DNA of 64,000 bases from Sedimentibacter saalensis (GCF_007830175.1 NZ_VLKH01000003.1:310001-374000), one strand, 5' to 3'. Numbered from the stretch's first letter, positions 52,160 through 62,030 are shown. The notes: generated by a model not told the origin, from the sequence alone. A program made the numbers and translations.

Positions 52160-52675
52160 CTAAACTACAAATTTATTGTTTCTAATTTGAACTTTCCTTA
52201 ATGTTCCTTCATAAATCATTCCACATTTTTGCATTACTTTTCCGGAAGCTACATTACTAATATCATGTTTAGCACATATTCTGTTTACTCTTATTTCATC
52301 AAACAGGTATTTTATTATTGCTTTAAAAGCCTCCGTTGTAATACCTTTATTCCTGTGTTTACATGAAATGCAATAGCCAATTTCACAGGCATCGTTAACA
52401 TTTTCTAATTTAACAACTGATATATTACCTATTGCTTCACTACTATTTTTTAGTTCAATTACCTAATTGTAAACACTATTATCTTCATATTCAGATATCC
52501 ATTGCTTAATTATATCTTCTGAATCTTTAATATTTTTGTGAGTTGGCCATGATAAAAACTCTGTTACTTTATCATCGCTACCCCAATTCTTAAACATATC
52601 ATTTACATCATTTTGTTTAAATTTTCTTAATATTAATCCATCTGTTTCAATTAAAATAGTCCCTTTATGATTCAT
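52160..52675 (-). pseudogene. GNAT acetyltransferase gene interrupted by one in-frame TAG
   Basis: Reading from the ATG at 52675, 70 codons (ETDGLILRKFKQNDVNDMFKNWG …) end at TAG 52465-52463, after which the same frame continues for 100 codons with the rest of the family: VIELKNSSEAIGNISVVKLE, EIGYCISCKHRNKGITTEAFKAII, and NVASGKVMQKCGMIYEGTLRK. Relatives have Trp at the TAG position (YNW-x-I), so a single TGG to TAG change explains it. Confidence 0.82.
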
Positions 52676-52727
52676 GCACTACTCCTTATAACTTATGCTT
52701 CATACTTGAATGTTCCATATAAAATTA

Positions 52728-53384
52728 TTATGTTATTATCCTTTTCTTCCGAGCCATAAATTCAATACCACCATGATAATGTGGATTTCCATGACTTATA
52801 TCATACTCTATCCCCTCATATAAACAAATTAATTCAAAATCCGAAAAATATTCGGTGATTTCGTTTTGAGTAAAGTAATGGACATATGAATTTCTTTCTT
52901 CGAGATAAAATGTATTTTCTTCAACTTGTTTTTGACTAATATTTAATTCGCTATATTTTGGTTCTAGAGTTGAAAATACAGATAAATATAAAATGCCATC
53001 TTCTTTCAGCCCTTCCCTAATCCCATGAATTATCATATTAATATTTAATTTATTAAAAAAATTAAGAACATTAGCGATAATTATTAAATTATAGTTATCC
53101 TGTTTAATATTATAATCTTTTAAATTGCAATTAACTAAATTAACATTCAAGCCTTGTTTATCAAAAACTTCTTTGCATTGACTTAATGCTGTATCTGATG
53201 TATCAATGCCATCAATATTAAAACTCTTAACAGCAAATGGAATAGAATTTCTCCCTTCTCCAATCCCTAAATCAAGAACATTTCCTTTACTAACTAAATC
53301 TAAATATTGAATTAACCTGAAATCTGGCATTGAGCCACATATTCCTATTGAATTTTTATAATATTTCTCCCAATCATTTTCCAT
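52728..53384 (-). CDS. Class I SAM-dependent methyltransferase (TehB-like)
   Basis: 218 aa. Motif I NVLDLGIGEGRNSIPFAVKSFNIDGIDTS (about 36-64), then YNLIIIANVLNFF and LKEDGILYLSVFS. The group includes tellurite-resistance TehB and thiopurine-type methylases. Substrate unknown; context suggests detoxification (inference). Confidence 0.88.
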   Translation of the reverse strand: MENDWEKYYKNSIGICGSMPDFRLIQYLDLVSKGNVLDLGIGEGRNSIPFAVKSFNIDGIDTSDTALSQCKEVFDKQGLNVNLVNCNLKDYNIKQDNYNLIIIANVLNFFNKLNINMIIHGIREGLKEDGILYLSVFSTLEPKYSELNISQKQVEENTFYLEERNSYVHYFTQNEITEYFSDFELICLYEGIEYDISHGNPHYHGGIEFMARKKRIIT

Positions 53385-53410
53385 ATATTTCTTCTCCTAA
53401 AATAATTAAT

Positions 53411-53452
53411 AAACAATATTCTAATTTGCACACATTATTTAAAAAGCTAATT
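53411..53452 (-). repeat. Intergenic palindromic element, diverged copy
   Basis: AAACAATATTCTAATTTGCA then CACATTATTTAAAAAGCTAA. It touches the stop of the GNAT gene at 53451. Confidence 0.48.
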
Positions 53453-53996
53453 AAAATCTATTCTTATTTTCAAAATATTCACTTTTTTTCATTGAATAGC
53501 AGCAGTCATCATATACTAGTCCATTAAAATTTGTAAATGAGTCTCTTAATACACCCTCAAACTTAAATCCTGCTTTTTCAATAACTCTTTTAGATTGATA
53601 ATTAAGTGGAAAATGATAAACTGATATTATTTCCAATTTTAATTCTTCAAAACCATATTGTAAGACCGACTTGACCGCCTCTAACATAATTTCCCTGCCC
53701 CAATACGATTCTGATAAAACAAATCCCATCATTTTTGTTTTTGTGTTTTCTCTCTTCTCATCATTACGTAATGTAATAGAACCTATTACCTTTATTAAAT
53801 TTTTATCTACAATCGCCCACAAATCATCATTTTCTATAAATGTCTTTAACATCTTTAATGCTTCTGATTTATCTGAATATGGTTTCCATCCAGCATTAGG
53901 ACCAACATTTGGATTTTGTGCATATTCAAAATAATCATCTAAATCGGATTCTCTCCATTCTCTTAGTATTAACCTATTTGTCTCTAACGTTCTCAT
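53451..53996 (-). CDS. GNAT-family acetyltransferase (RimJ/RimL type)
   Basis: 181 aa. LETNRLILREWRESDLDDYFEYA opening, MMGFVLSESYWGREIMLEAVKSVLQYGF as motif A (about 88-115) and VYHFPLNYQSKRVIEKAGFKFEGVLRDS at the end. Substrate unknown. Confidence 0.9.
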   Translation of the reverse strand: MRTLETNRLILREWRESDLDDYFEYAQNPNVGPNAGWKPYSDKSEALKMLKTFIENDDLWAIVDKNLIKVIGSITLRNDEKRENTKTKMMGFVLSESYWGREIMLEAVKSVLQYGFEELKLEIISVYHFPLNYQSKRVIEKAGFKFEGVLRDSFTNFNGLVYDDCCYSMKKSEYFENKNRF

Positions 53997-54030
53997 ATAA
54001 TTCTCCCCTAACGAATTTCAAGTAGTCTAT

Positions 54031-54082
54031 GGTTCGCTATATTCTACTTTAATGACATAATATATGAAGAAGGCGACATAAC
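54031..54082 (-). repeat. Intergenic palindromic element copy
   Basis: GGTTCGCTATATTCTACTTT then AATGACATAATATATGAAGA then AGGCGACATAAC. Outer ends GTTCGC and GGCGAC show the terminal inverted arms. Confidence 0.6.
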
Positions 54083-54189
54083 AAAAGATATGACATTTAT
54101 TAAAAGCCACTAACTTATCTGTGTCTGCTACTTAATTTTATAAATCTTAGATTGCTTATCGGAAATACCTATTATACTTGTTTTGTTAA

Positions 54190-54729
54190 CTAGTTAACTT
54201 CATTAATTTCATCAATAATAATATTTAATATGTCTTTAATTTGTTCAATATTTTCTGCATTATTAACTCCTGAAACACCAATTGCATTGTATGAAAAAAA
54301 CATATTTTGCAAATCCATTTGTTGTTTATCAATTACTACGGCTACTTGATGAATTTTTTCTTCATCTATCAATCTGCCACTTGTTATGTCATTAATGAAT
54401 ACCGATATCTTCCAGATGTATTCTTCATAAATAAGATTATCTGAGCTAAGCAATTTCTGCAAATTCACACCTATTTCATTTAAGCGGCTACTTTCTTTGC
54501 CAATTAAAGTAAAATACAATTCTTTCTCATCCAAGTTATGATCATAATCCATAAGTTCGTTTGATATTCTATGGAGTGAATTGTTTAGATTTATTAATTC
54601 ACTCCATGTTATTGAATCTATAATATCGTTTGATTGTTCAAGTTGATTATTCAAGTTGAAACTTCTGTAAGCAAAAAAAACGGTAGATAAACATAGCAAC
54701 AATGTGATTCCGATTAGTTTTTTATTCAT
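54190..54729 (-). CDS. Membrane-anchored helical protein, unknown
   Basis: 179 aa from the ATG at 54729 behind AAAGGAGGG. Signal anchor (KLIGITLLLCLSTVFFAY), then a long, mostly helical exported domain. Architecture like that of 39769-40260. No family recognised. Confidence 0.6.
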   Translation of the reverse strand: MNKKLIGITLLLCLSTVFFAYRSFNLNNQLEQSNDIIDSITWSELINLNNSLHRISNELMDYDHNLDEKELYFTLIGKESSRLNEIGVNLQKLLSSDNLIYEEYIWKISVFINDITSGRLIDEEKIHQVAVVIDKQQMDLQNMFFSYNAIGVSGVNNAENIEQIKDILNIIIDEINEVN

Positions 54730-54777
54730 AATCCCTCCTTTTATAAGACTCAATAGTCAATTATTTACAAATATAAT

Positions 54778-55305
54778 TTACAAATGTATCCAGTATCTTT
54801 CGAGATATACATTATCTGGCTCACAATAAATTGTACTTTCATATTCGCCATTGTTAGCCAGGATGGTATATTTGCTACCTTCGTTTCCTTGAATGCACGT
54901 TATCAAAACTTCCGTAAGCCCATATGCTTTACAAACTTCAAGGCAGTCAGCCAGCATATGCTTAGCGTAACCTTTTCTTCTTTCATCAGGGCGTACCGAA
55001 TATCCGATATGCCCACCATATTTTTCAAGAAACTCATTGAAATAATGTCTAAATTGAATCATACCAACTATTTTATTATCTGCTTCACGAACATAAATGA
55101 ATTGTTCACATGGAACCCAATTTTCGGGTGCACTTTCTTCATTTTCACATTTTTTATTAAATTCAAGCCATTCTATAATATTTTCCATACGCCTCAATGG
55201 ACCTGTCCCATCCATAGAGCTGTCGGCCTCTAGCATTTCTTTACGAAATGCTTCAATATCACTTTCATAATTAAAATTCGGCTTAATTAAAACGAATTTA
55301 TCCAT
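54778..55305 (-). CDS. GNAT-family acetyltransferase
   Basis: 175 aa. GGHIGYSVRPDERRKGYAKHMLADCLEVCKAYGL (about 93-126) is motif A with the Arg-rich pyrophosphate loop; VLITCIQGNEGSKYTILANNGEYES and YLERYWI complete a type common in streptothricin/phosphinothricin-like GNATs. Substrate unknown. Confidence 0.9.
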   Translation of the reverse strand: MDKFVLIKPNFNYESDIEAFRKEMLEADSSMDGTGPLRRMENIIEWLEFNKKCENEESAPENWVPCEQFIYVREADNKIVGMIQFRHYFNEFLEKYGGHIGYSVRPDERRKGYAKHMLADCLEVCKAYGLTEVLITCIQGNEGSKYTILANNGEYESTIYCEPDNVYLERYWIHL

Positions 55306-55428
55306 AATACCCCCGATTTCTTGAATTTAGATTTTAGTATATAACCTTCTCTATTTATGAATCTTCAAATGATAAGTAAGTATTTTCTTCAAAAGGTTTT
55401 TTTAATCTGGACTAAATAGCTTAGAATC

Positions 55429-56064
55429 TTAATCGATTTGATTTTTCTTTGTCTTTCTTCTTAAAATTAGCGTTATAACGCCGCAGAAAATAAAATATAC
55501 CATCACCGTACATAGCAAGTAGATCTCATATTCAACTCGATTGGCAAATACTTCAGAAAAATATATTACTGGAATAGGTGATATCAGCCATACATTTATT
55601 GCATAGAAGTGTTTTCTTATAATTTTTCTTTCATTTTCAGTTGTATAACGGATACTTATTGATTCAAAAATAATATAACTTATAATTTGTACAATCATAC
55701 CTACACTATGTGAAAGCATAGTCGCCCAAGTAAATAATGCTACAAAAGACATAAATAAACCATTAATGCTTATACCAGTACACACGGCAAATAGAGTTTT
55801 TAAGTTATACTGCTTCTTTATAAGTTCTCTATCATTTTTTACAGCAGGAATACACATTTCACTGTCAATATCATCGAGTAACAGATAATCAGTTGAAACT
55901 TGAAATACCTTACTCAACTGCACTATTTTATTGATATCAGGAATAGATTCACTCAATTCCCACTTTGAAATGGATTGCCTTGAGACTGAAATCTGTTCTG
56001 CCAATTGTTCTTGAGATAAATTATTATTTTTTCTCAACTGTTGTATTTTTTCTCCTAAAATCAC
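55429..56064 (-). CDS. XRE-family regulator with four membrane helices
   Basis: 211 aa from a GTG at 56064 (GGAGG 7 bases upstream). ILGEKIQQLRKNNNLSQEQLAEQISVSRQSISKWE is a Cro/CI-type HTH (about 1-60). Helices follow at about 90-110, 115-135, 152-172 and 180-200. A membrane-bound transcription factor of this type may sense envelope or membrane-active compounds. No adjacent transporter. Confidence 0.85.
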   Translation of the reverse strand: MILGEKIQQLRKNNNLSQEQLAEQISVSRQSISKWELSESIPDINKIVQLSKVFQVSTDYLLLDDIDSEMCIPAVKNDRELIKKQYNLKTLFAVCTGISINGLFMSFVALFTWATMLSHSVGMIVQIISYIIFESISIRYTTENERKIIRKHFYAINVWLISPIPVIYFSEVFANRVEYEIYLLCTVMVYFIFCGVITLILRRKTKKNQID

Positions 56065-56238
56065 ATAGACACCTCCAAAAATTGTTACTCTCATTATATC
56101 AATAAATCCAGTTGCATTAAACCAAAACAGCCTTGAATTTCCGCAACTGTTAGTTGCAAACTTTCATAAATTAATGTTTTTGTCAATGTCCTCTTGTTTT
56201 TCATATATTTTTTTCTTTCTTATTCATTTTCTTAATTG

Positions 56239-56784
56239 TCACTGTAGCTCCAATGTTGGTTCGAATTTTTTTTGTTTTATCGCTAAATAGATGCTGTCAA
56301 TTACATCAGCCGCAAAAACAATCTGCAATATGCAATGAATAGCAAATTGTTTTGCGGTAATCTTCTTGCTTCTGCGCAAAACAGTCAGTTTGGCTATGAT
56401 GTGTGCAGACGTTCCAAGCATTGAGAAATAAGTGTATGCAGTAATTAAAGGAATTATTGGCCAAACTATTATGGCAATATGGAATACGGCTGAAGCAAGC
56501 ACCCAACATGCAAAATTAACAATATAGAATGGGATAAGCCATAATTTAAAGACCATAACAGTTCTAAACGAAAGGCACTGTTGTTGCACAACGGAACGCA
56601 TTGACCCTACAATATTTATGATTACTATCCCACAGACCACAAGCATAAATACGAATGGCATTGATAGAGCGGCAAGTGTCGAAGACCCCTGCAAATTTTG
56701 CGTTGAAATTAAATAAAACGAAAGAATAAGAGACATGGGTACAAAATAGACAAAGACTATTAGCATCGTTAATATTTTTTTCAT
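56239..56784 (-). CDS. Integral membrane protein, four to five helices
   Basis: 181 aa from the ATG at 56784 (GAGGTG upstream). Helices at about 4-24, 37-57, 75-95, 99-125 and 143-160. No recognised family. It lies between the XRE regulator and the broken epimerase gene. Confidence 0.58.
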   Translation of the reverse strand: MKKILTMLIVFVYFVPMSLILSFYLISTQNLQGSSTLAALSMPFVFMLVVCGIVIINIVGSMRSVVQQQCLSFRTVMVFKLWLIPFYIVNFACWVLASAVFHIAIIVWPIIPLITAYTYFSMLGTSAHIIAKLTVLRRSKKITAKQFAIHCILQIVFAADVIDSIYLAIKQKKFEPTLELQ

Positions 56785-56822
56785 CAATACACCTCATACA
56801 CAAAATAAAATATAAATATATC

Positions 56823-57698
56823 TTAAGGATTTATGGCGGTGACTGATTCTATATAATAGTCTATCAACTCATATATCCAATCTTTTAGATTACTGAACTT
56901 GAATCCTAATTTTTCAGCCCTATTTGTATTAATACTGTATTCAGGTTCACAATTGTATGGTGCTTTTTCGCCATCTTCCGATAAGACAGCCTCTTTTCCT
57001 GTTCTTTCTGTAATATACTTCAATATTTCTCTTATAGAAATAGTTTCATGCTAACTTCCATTAATAGGACCTGAAAAATCCTTGTCAGCAAGAAATGCCA
57101 TAAATAAACCCGCCTCGTCTGATCGGATAAATCCCATCTGACAATCAATATTATCAATATACATTGGCATTCCTTTTATTACATGTTCTACATAAAAATA
57201 TAACCTTTTCGTATAATCGTCTTGTCCAATAACAAATGGATATCTCACTGCAATTGCATTTATATCATTATATTTTTGCCACAATGCATACTCAGCCTGT
57301 CTTTTGGCTTCATCATATGGGAAATCCATTCTTGAACACCAAATTAGTTCTTTATTCTTGGAGTCAAAGTCATCTTCCTTTGTGTCCCAATGCTTTTCAT
57401 AAACTGCTGTACTGGACATCAATATATATTTATTGCATTTTATAACATCCAATAAATATTTTACATCATTTGAGCAATAGGCAAGTTTATCATATACAAT
57501 ATCAAAAAACTTGCCAGATAATGATTCCTTCACACTGTCAGCATCCGTCCTGTTAAAGATAATTCTCGAAACCTTATCCCCATAATTATCTTTTGCAATG
57601 CCTCTCGTTGCAATAGTTACATTATGTCCCTGTTCCAACAACTCTTTAATAAGATAAATCCCGAAGTATTTTGTCCCACCTATAACCAAAATGTTCAT
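56823..57698 (-). pseudogene. NAD-dependent epimerase/dehydratase gene interrupted by in-frame TAG
   Basis: The frame from the ATG at 57698 encodes the Rossmann start LVIGGTKYFGIYLIKELLEQGHNVTIATRG, a catalytic region VYEKHWDTKEDD … FPYDEAKRQAEYAL (Y-x3-K) and ends at NGS-TAG (57053-57051). The same frame goes on with HETISIREILKYITERTGK … to the stop at 56823, the usual SDR C-terminus. Both parts together equal a full-length protein (291 codons). A single nonsense mutation is the simplest reading. Confidence 0.8.
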
Positions 57699-57850
57699 AA
57701 AAATCCTCTCAATAGTTTTACATGGTTTAGTTCCATTTTTTTCTACAGCTATGTAGTTAGGTACTTTTATCTCTCAATTTGACAGCTTTAGTTAAATTCC
57801 GATCATTCTTTTATGATATCAAATATTAGACCAATTTCATTATTTATAAT

Positions 57851-57883
57851 TTAAAATATTAGAATCCACATTCTTCATTAACT
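57851..57883. repeat. 33-bp exact repeat, copy 2
   Basis: Identical to 23643-23675, the 3' end of the LUD gene. Here it covers the last codon and stop of the lipoprotein gene in another frame and runs into the spacer. It probably marks a recombination junction. Confidence 0.9.
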
Positions 57884-59350
57884 TCTTGATGTAATATCGG
57901 CACCAATGGTATATAAAAGCTGTCCATCTATCGTATACCGACATGATACCATAATCATATCGCCAATATTAATAAACGGACCACTTCTGTTATTATCAAT
58001 GATTAGGATTTCTATTAAATCATCTTTATTTAAAGTCTTTCCAAAAGCAAGAGCATCCTCTTCCTTCATTTTTACATCTCTTAATGACAACTTTACCGTG
58101 TTCTCTTCTATTTCAATACCGGCAACATTACCTTGCATGTTGAAACTCAGGCCATTGTCTTCTATATTATTTGGATTAATACTTAAGCCCTCTGCCTTTT
58201 CTGTAACAACACCACTTTCCGCAATCTTACAAATCATACTGTGTCCTTCTACTTGCTCACCGGTTATGTAGTTATACCCTTCCGTAGATAATATAAATTC
58301 ATTTTCATTTGCTGCTAGCTTTAAATCATACCTATAACCATCAGAATTAAATAAAAAAATCTTTTCAGGCTTGTTTTTATTTACATAGAAATAGTCAGTT
58401 GAAACATAGTTTAATTTTTCATCATAATTAGCTGATGATACAATCAAAAAATCTTTATTGATACCAACAGGAGTTACATACTTATATTTATCAAACATAA
58501 ACATATTCTTGTAAGCTTCATCTAATGATACGATTTCCGTCAGATAATCACTTGCCGGTCTGCCCATTCCTATATTATAAACCAGGTAATAGTTTGAAGT
58601 TTTAAATTTGCCTTTTCCAAAGGTAGAAAATTTCTGTAATTCATCGAATAACTCATTTGTCTTTGCAAAGTAAAAGTTATTGTGACCCCTCTCACCATAA
58701 AACGGAATATCGTCAAAATATTTTTCATCAAAATATATCATTCCATAATTATCATCATACATATCACTATAGGCAATAGTGTAATAACCTTCACTTTCGA
58801 TTTCTCCGGCAAAACGAATCTCAATGCTGTCAGATACTTTTTCTCTGGAAATCCATTTGACAATAAGTCCGCACACCTGGTCTTTTACTTTGACATTTTC
58901 ATCTAACTCATTAGTTTCATAGGTCTTGCCTTCGTATACTACGGTACCTATTTCATCAGTTAATAGTATATCATTTAATACAAATGATTTACCAATTTCA
59001 TCCCAATCAGCTTTCACTTTTACTTTGTATATTCCTAATTCATGAGGGAGATTTTCCACCTTGGACATATTATCATAAAATAATAAAAAGCTTTCGGATG
59101 AAAAATTGTATTTTTCACTTATGATTTTACTGCTTTCTTCATCAGGTACAAAATATATAGCGCCACCATTATGATTTTCCGGATAATCAAAATTGCCATC
59201 TGTTATAATTTCACCTGTTAAATATTTTGTTCTGTCAATTTCCTCATCCTCTATTGGTTTTTCAGTAACTTCTGTTTTTTCCGGAACAGTATTTGTGCAT
59301 CCTGTAATTAAAAAGATTAGTATCATAATTATTAAATTAATCCTCTTCAC
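57878..59350 (-). CDS. Large lipoprotein, unknown function
   Basis: 490 aa from a GTG at 59350, chosen because GGAGG lies 6 bases upstream. Lipobox ITGC, then an acidic linker (EVTEKPIEDEEIDR) and repeated beta-strand segments. No enzymatic motif. It may be a surface sensor or a resistance-associated lipoprotein. Its last codons overlap a 33-bp repeat of a distant gene end, so its C-terminus may be recombinant. Confidence 0.65.
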   Translation of the reverse strand: MKRINLIIMILIFLITGCTNTVPEKTEVTEKPIEDEEIDRTKYLTGEIITDGNFDYPENHNGGAIYFVPDEESSKIISEKYNFSSESFLLFYDNMSKVENLPHELGIYKVKVKADWDEIGKSFVLNDILLTDEIGTVVYEGKTYETNELDENVKVKDQVCGLIVKWISREKVSDSIEIRFAGEIESEGYYTIAYSDMYDDNYGMIYFDEKYFDDIPFYGERGHNNFYFAKTNELFDELQKFSTFGKGKFKTSNYYLVYNIGMGRPASDYLTEIVSLDEAYKNMFMFDKYKYVTPVGINKDFLIVSSANYDEKLNYVSTDYFYVNKNKPEKIFLFNSDGYRYDLKLAANENEFILSTEGYNYITGEQVEGHSMICKIAESGVVTEKAEGLSINPNNIEDNGLSFNMQGNVAGIEIEENTVKLSLRDVKMKEEDALAFGKTLNKDDLIEILIIDNNRSGPFINIGDMIMVSCRYTIDGQLLYTIGADITSRS

Positions 59351-59442
59351 ATTATACCTCCAATAAGTTGTTACTTTCAACATTAGCAATTTCTATATTA
59401 TTTATTTTTATAACATTTATCTGCATAAATTATTTCATATAT

Positions 59443-59778
59443 TTATTCTAATTCATCTATGCAATATCTAACGATGTCTACCAATTCATCTTCAGCTCCC
59501 AAACTGAAGTTAAAAATTACTCCTTGTCCGCCGCCTGCTCCAATAGCTGAAATAAAAATATCATTGCCATGACCAACTACTGTTAAACTTAAACTTGCCC
59601 TGCTTGAGTTTCGCATAAAATATTTATCATATACACGAACTGCTATATATGAATCTCCTGAACTGTAGTTGCTTTCATCAACTAAATTCATTGAAAAACC
59701 ACTATTCATAATTTCATTTTCAAGTTTGTTTATTATTTCCTGAAAATTACCGATTAATTTCTTTTCATACTTTGCCAT
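59443..59778 (-). CDS. DUF6054-like protein
   Basis: 111 aa from the ATG at 59778 (GGAGG upstream). MAKYEKKLIGNFQEIINKLENEI, SYIAVRVYDKYFMRNSSRASLSLTVV and FISAIGAGGGQGVIFNFSLG match the DUF6054 pattern as I remember it. Soluble, function unknown. Confidence 0.6.
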   Translation of the reverse strand: MAKYEKKLIGNFQEIINKLENEIMNSGFSMNLVDESNYSSGDSYIAVRVYDKYFMRNSSRASLSLTVVGHGNDIFISAIGAGGGQGVIFNFSLGAEDELVDIVRYCIDELE

Positions 59779-59861
59779 AATTGACCTCCATAAATACACA
59801 TATTACGTACTATACACCTATTCCGGCATCAAATCTAAAATCCTTAAATCCTAGCAATGAT

Positions 59862-60284
59862 TCATCTCTCCGTTTGCTCAGTCATCAATTCCCAGCGCAT
59901 GCCAAATTTATCAATCAGGGAAACAAAGCAGGAGCTGTATGTCGTATTTGTCATAGGAGTAATCAAGGTAGCACCATCTTTAATTATTTCATAGGCTTTC
60001 TTAACGTCCGCTGCCATCTCAAAGGTGACAACTAGGGACAATGTATTCCCAGCGGGAATCGTATCATCTAACAAATCAGAAAGGAACATCCGTTGATTTC
60101 CGATATAAATTTCCGCATGATATACTAATTCTTTATGACTTTCATCCTTTACCTGATAATCCTGCGGGTTTGCATCACAATTAAAAAGCAATTCTTTTAC
60201 TTCCGCTCCAAAAGCTTGTCTGTATAGTTCAATAGCTTGCTTGCATTGACATCTAAAATGAAAATTCGGTGTCGCTTTTAACAT
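59862..60284 (-). CDS. VOC-family protein, PhnB-like
   Basis: 140 aa from the ATG at 60284 behind GGAGG. PNFHFRCQCKQAIELYRQAFGAEV, YHAEIYIGNQRMFLSDLL and FVSLIDKFGMRWELM follow the PhnB/3-demethylubiquinone-like subfamily. Substrate or resistance target unknown. Confidence 0.88.
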   Translation of the reverse strand: MLKATPNFHFRCQCKQAIELYRQAFGAEVKELLFNCDANPQDYQVKDESHKELVYHAEIYIGNQRMFLSDLLDDTIPAGNTLSLVVTFEMAADVKKAYEIIKDGATLITPMTNTTYSSCFVSLIDKFGMRWELMTEQTER

Positions 60285-60380
60285 TTTTTTATCTCCTCCT
60301 GCCACACAATTTATAAATTCCCACAGTTCAAATTACCTGACAAATTCCTATTTATTGTTTTTTAACAAATATCGCATGTC

Positions 60381-60424
60381 GCATTTTATTACTTATGCGA
60401 CGAAATATGTGAAATACGCAATAA
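60381..60424 (-). repeat. Intergenic palindromic element copy
   Basis: GCATTTTATTACTTATGCGA then CGAAATATGTGAAATACGCA. Core TATGCGACGAAAT is close to consensus. The neighbouring CCTATTTATTG…TTTTAACA (60348-60368) also occurs near 49842-49865. Confidence 0.58.
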
Positions 60425-60511
60425 TATAAAATTATAAATGATCAATTTTCGTGCCAAAAACTCTGTATAATTTTGTGAGTTGTAACTTATCATCATACCA
60501 CTAAAGGAAAC

Positions 60512-61156
60512 TCACTGTATAATAGAATGGCTGTAAATATAAAATTCTTCCTGACTAGGTATGATTTCCTTCTCCATTTTTTCCAGACTTTCATCAAATC
60601 GCTCGGCTTCTTGTTCGTTTATATTCATCACAGGGCTTTCATAGTAAAACCATTTTCTTCCGTCCAACACACCCTTCTTCAGTTCTTTTACCATCATTGC
60701 TGATGGGCATGTTCCATTCTCATGACATATATTGTACTTTTTACAGCTCTTAAAGCCTCGGCTTACATAATTGTATGGGTTTCCGTATATTACAATCACG
60801 TCATAGCCAAGTGCAGCCGCTTTTTCAAAAGAATGCTCCATAAGCATTTTACCGTAACCCATTCTTTGGTATTCATGCATAATGCAAACCGGACCGAAGG
60901 TGAGAACTTCTTTTCCTTCCCCAGACTCATCAACCAGTTTTGCCTTTGTATACATGATATTCCCGATAATCTGATTATCTGCTTCAATCACCAGATCCAA
61001 CTCAGGCAGAAAATCCTTGTGGGATCGCATAACATGAACTAAGTAGTGTTCAATGCACCCCGGAATATATAAATTCCAAAAAGCATTCCTTGTGATTTCT
61101 TCTACTTTCTTATAATCTGTTTCTTCTTCAATCCTAATCTTAATCATTTTTTCCAT
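60512..61156 (-). CDS. GNAT-family acetyltransferase with C-terminal extension
   Basis: 214 aa. FGPVCIMHEYQRMGYGKMLMEHSFEKAAALGYDVIVIYGNPYNYVSRGFKSCKKYNI is motif A plus the P-x-x-Y-x-x-x-GF signature of the YhbS-like group, followed by about 60 extra residues (AMMVKELKKGVLDG …). Common in Firmicutes; substrate unknown. GGAGG precedes the ATG. Confidence 0.9.
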   Translation of the reverse strand: MEKMIKIRIEEETDYKKVEEITRNAFWNLYIPGCIEHYLVHVMRSHKDFLPELDLVIEADNQIIGNIMYTKAKLVDESGEGKEVLTFGPVCIMHEYQRMGYGKMLMEHSFEKAAALGYDVIVIYGNPYNYVSRGFKSCKKYNICHENGTCPSAMMVKELKKGVLDGRKWFYYESPVMNINEQEAERFDESLEKMEKEIIPSQEEFYIYSHSIIQ

Positions 61157-61218
61157 TTGTAAACCTCCTATAAATTAGCTAAAGAATTTAAATCATACCA
61201 CGCGACGAGGGAGTACTC

Positions 61219-61956
61219 CTAAAAATCAGTTTTTAACCCGCCCGCTCCATTTTCATCAATAAGCGGCTGACCATCCTTAAAAAATGCAATTGTTCTGTTA
61301 TCGCTTGTTTTTATTTCTAACGAAATATATTCTTCTGTGGTGTTAATCGTCTCTTGTATCATATCCTTGACACTTCTGATGTCATTGGAGGAAGAATCGA
61401 CGGTTATTATTATCCATAACGGACAGGAAGGACAATAATTTGAAATATCGTAGTCGCCGGACAGCTTATATATATCATTCAAATCTGTTGTTTCCTGATA
61501 AAACTTACTGTAATTTAAGGCTTTTATCGGTATCTGATTTGCTTCCATAATATCTTGCAGTAAGTTTGTCAGCTCAAGCGCACCCTGTTTTTCTTCTAAA
61601 ATATCATAATTTTGTACCATATTATACTCTTTGGAATACTCGTTAAACGTCAGGAAGACATAGGAATCTAATTTTTTTGAAAATGCCCTGAATGTTTTTA
61701 CGTTATGTTCTGGTATTGTCTCATCTTTGCCATCATAAAAAGTGGTCCCATCTAAAATAAATTCATGTGTTTCGATTCGTTGGGGGATTATTTCTATATT
61801 TATCATTTCGATGTCAGTAACTATATCTTTTGTTTTGGAATTCATATATGCCTTAACGTCTCTTATTTCCCCTGTGCCTTTATCGCCATTTAAATCACAG
61901 CCAGACAAAACAAATATCAAAATACATAATAACGTGAAGATAGCTATTTTTTTCAT
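61219..61956 (-). CDS. Lipoprotein, unknown function
   Basis: 245 aa from the second of two ATGs at 61956 (AAGGAG upstream). Lipobox LSGC, then a mixed alpha/beta exported domain. VDSSSNDIRSVKDMIQETINTTEEYISLEIKTSDN near the C-terminus. No family recognised. Confidence 0.65.
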   Translation of the reverse strand: MKKIAIFTLLCILIFVLSGCDLNGDKGTGEIRDVKAYMNSKTKDIVTDIEMINIEIIPQRIETHEFILDGTTFYDGKDETIPEHNVKTFRAFSKKLDSYVFLTFNEYSKEYNMVQNYDILEEKQGALELTNLLQDIMEANQIPIKALNYSKFYQETTDLNDIYKLSGDYDISNYCPSCPLWIIITVDSSSNDIRSVKDMIQETINTTEEYISLEIKTSDNRTIAFFKDGQPLIDENGAGGLKTDF

Positions 61957-62030
61957 CATACACTCCTTTGATAAGCTGCCCGATGAATTCTTATTTGTTG
62001 GTATAAATTTCCAGTTACTTATATAATTCA

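Noticed and set aside
52463-57053. TAG recoding to pyrrolysine in the two amber-interrupted genes
   Set aside because: Many intact genes here end in TAG (for example at 2363, 3578, 4490, 5021, 6777, 7709), the expected residue at one site is Trp, and neither protein belongs to a Pyl-containing family.
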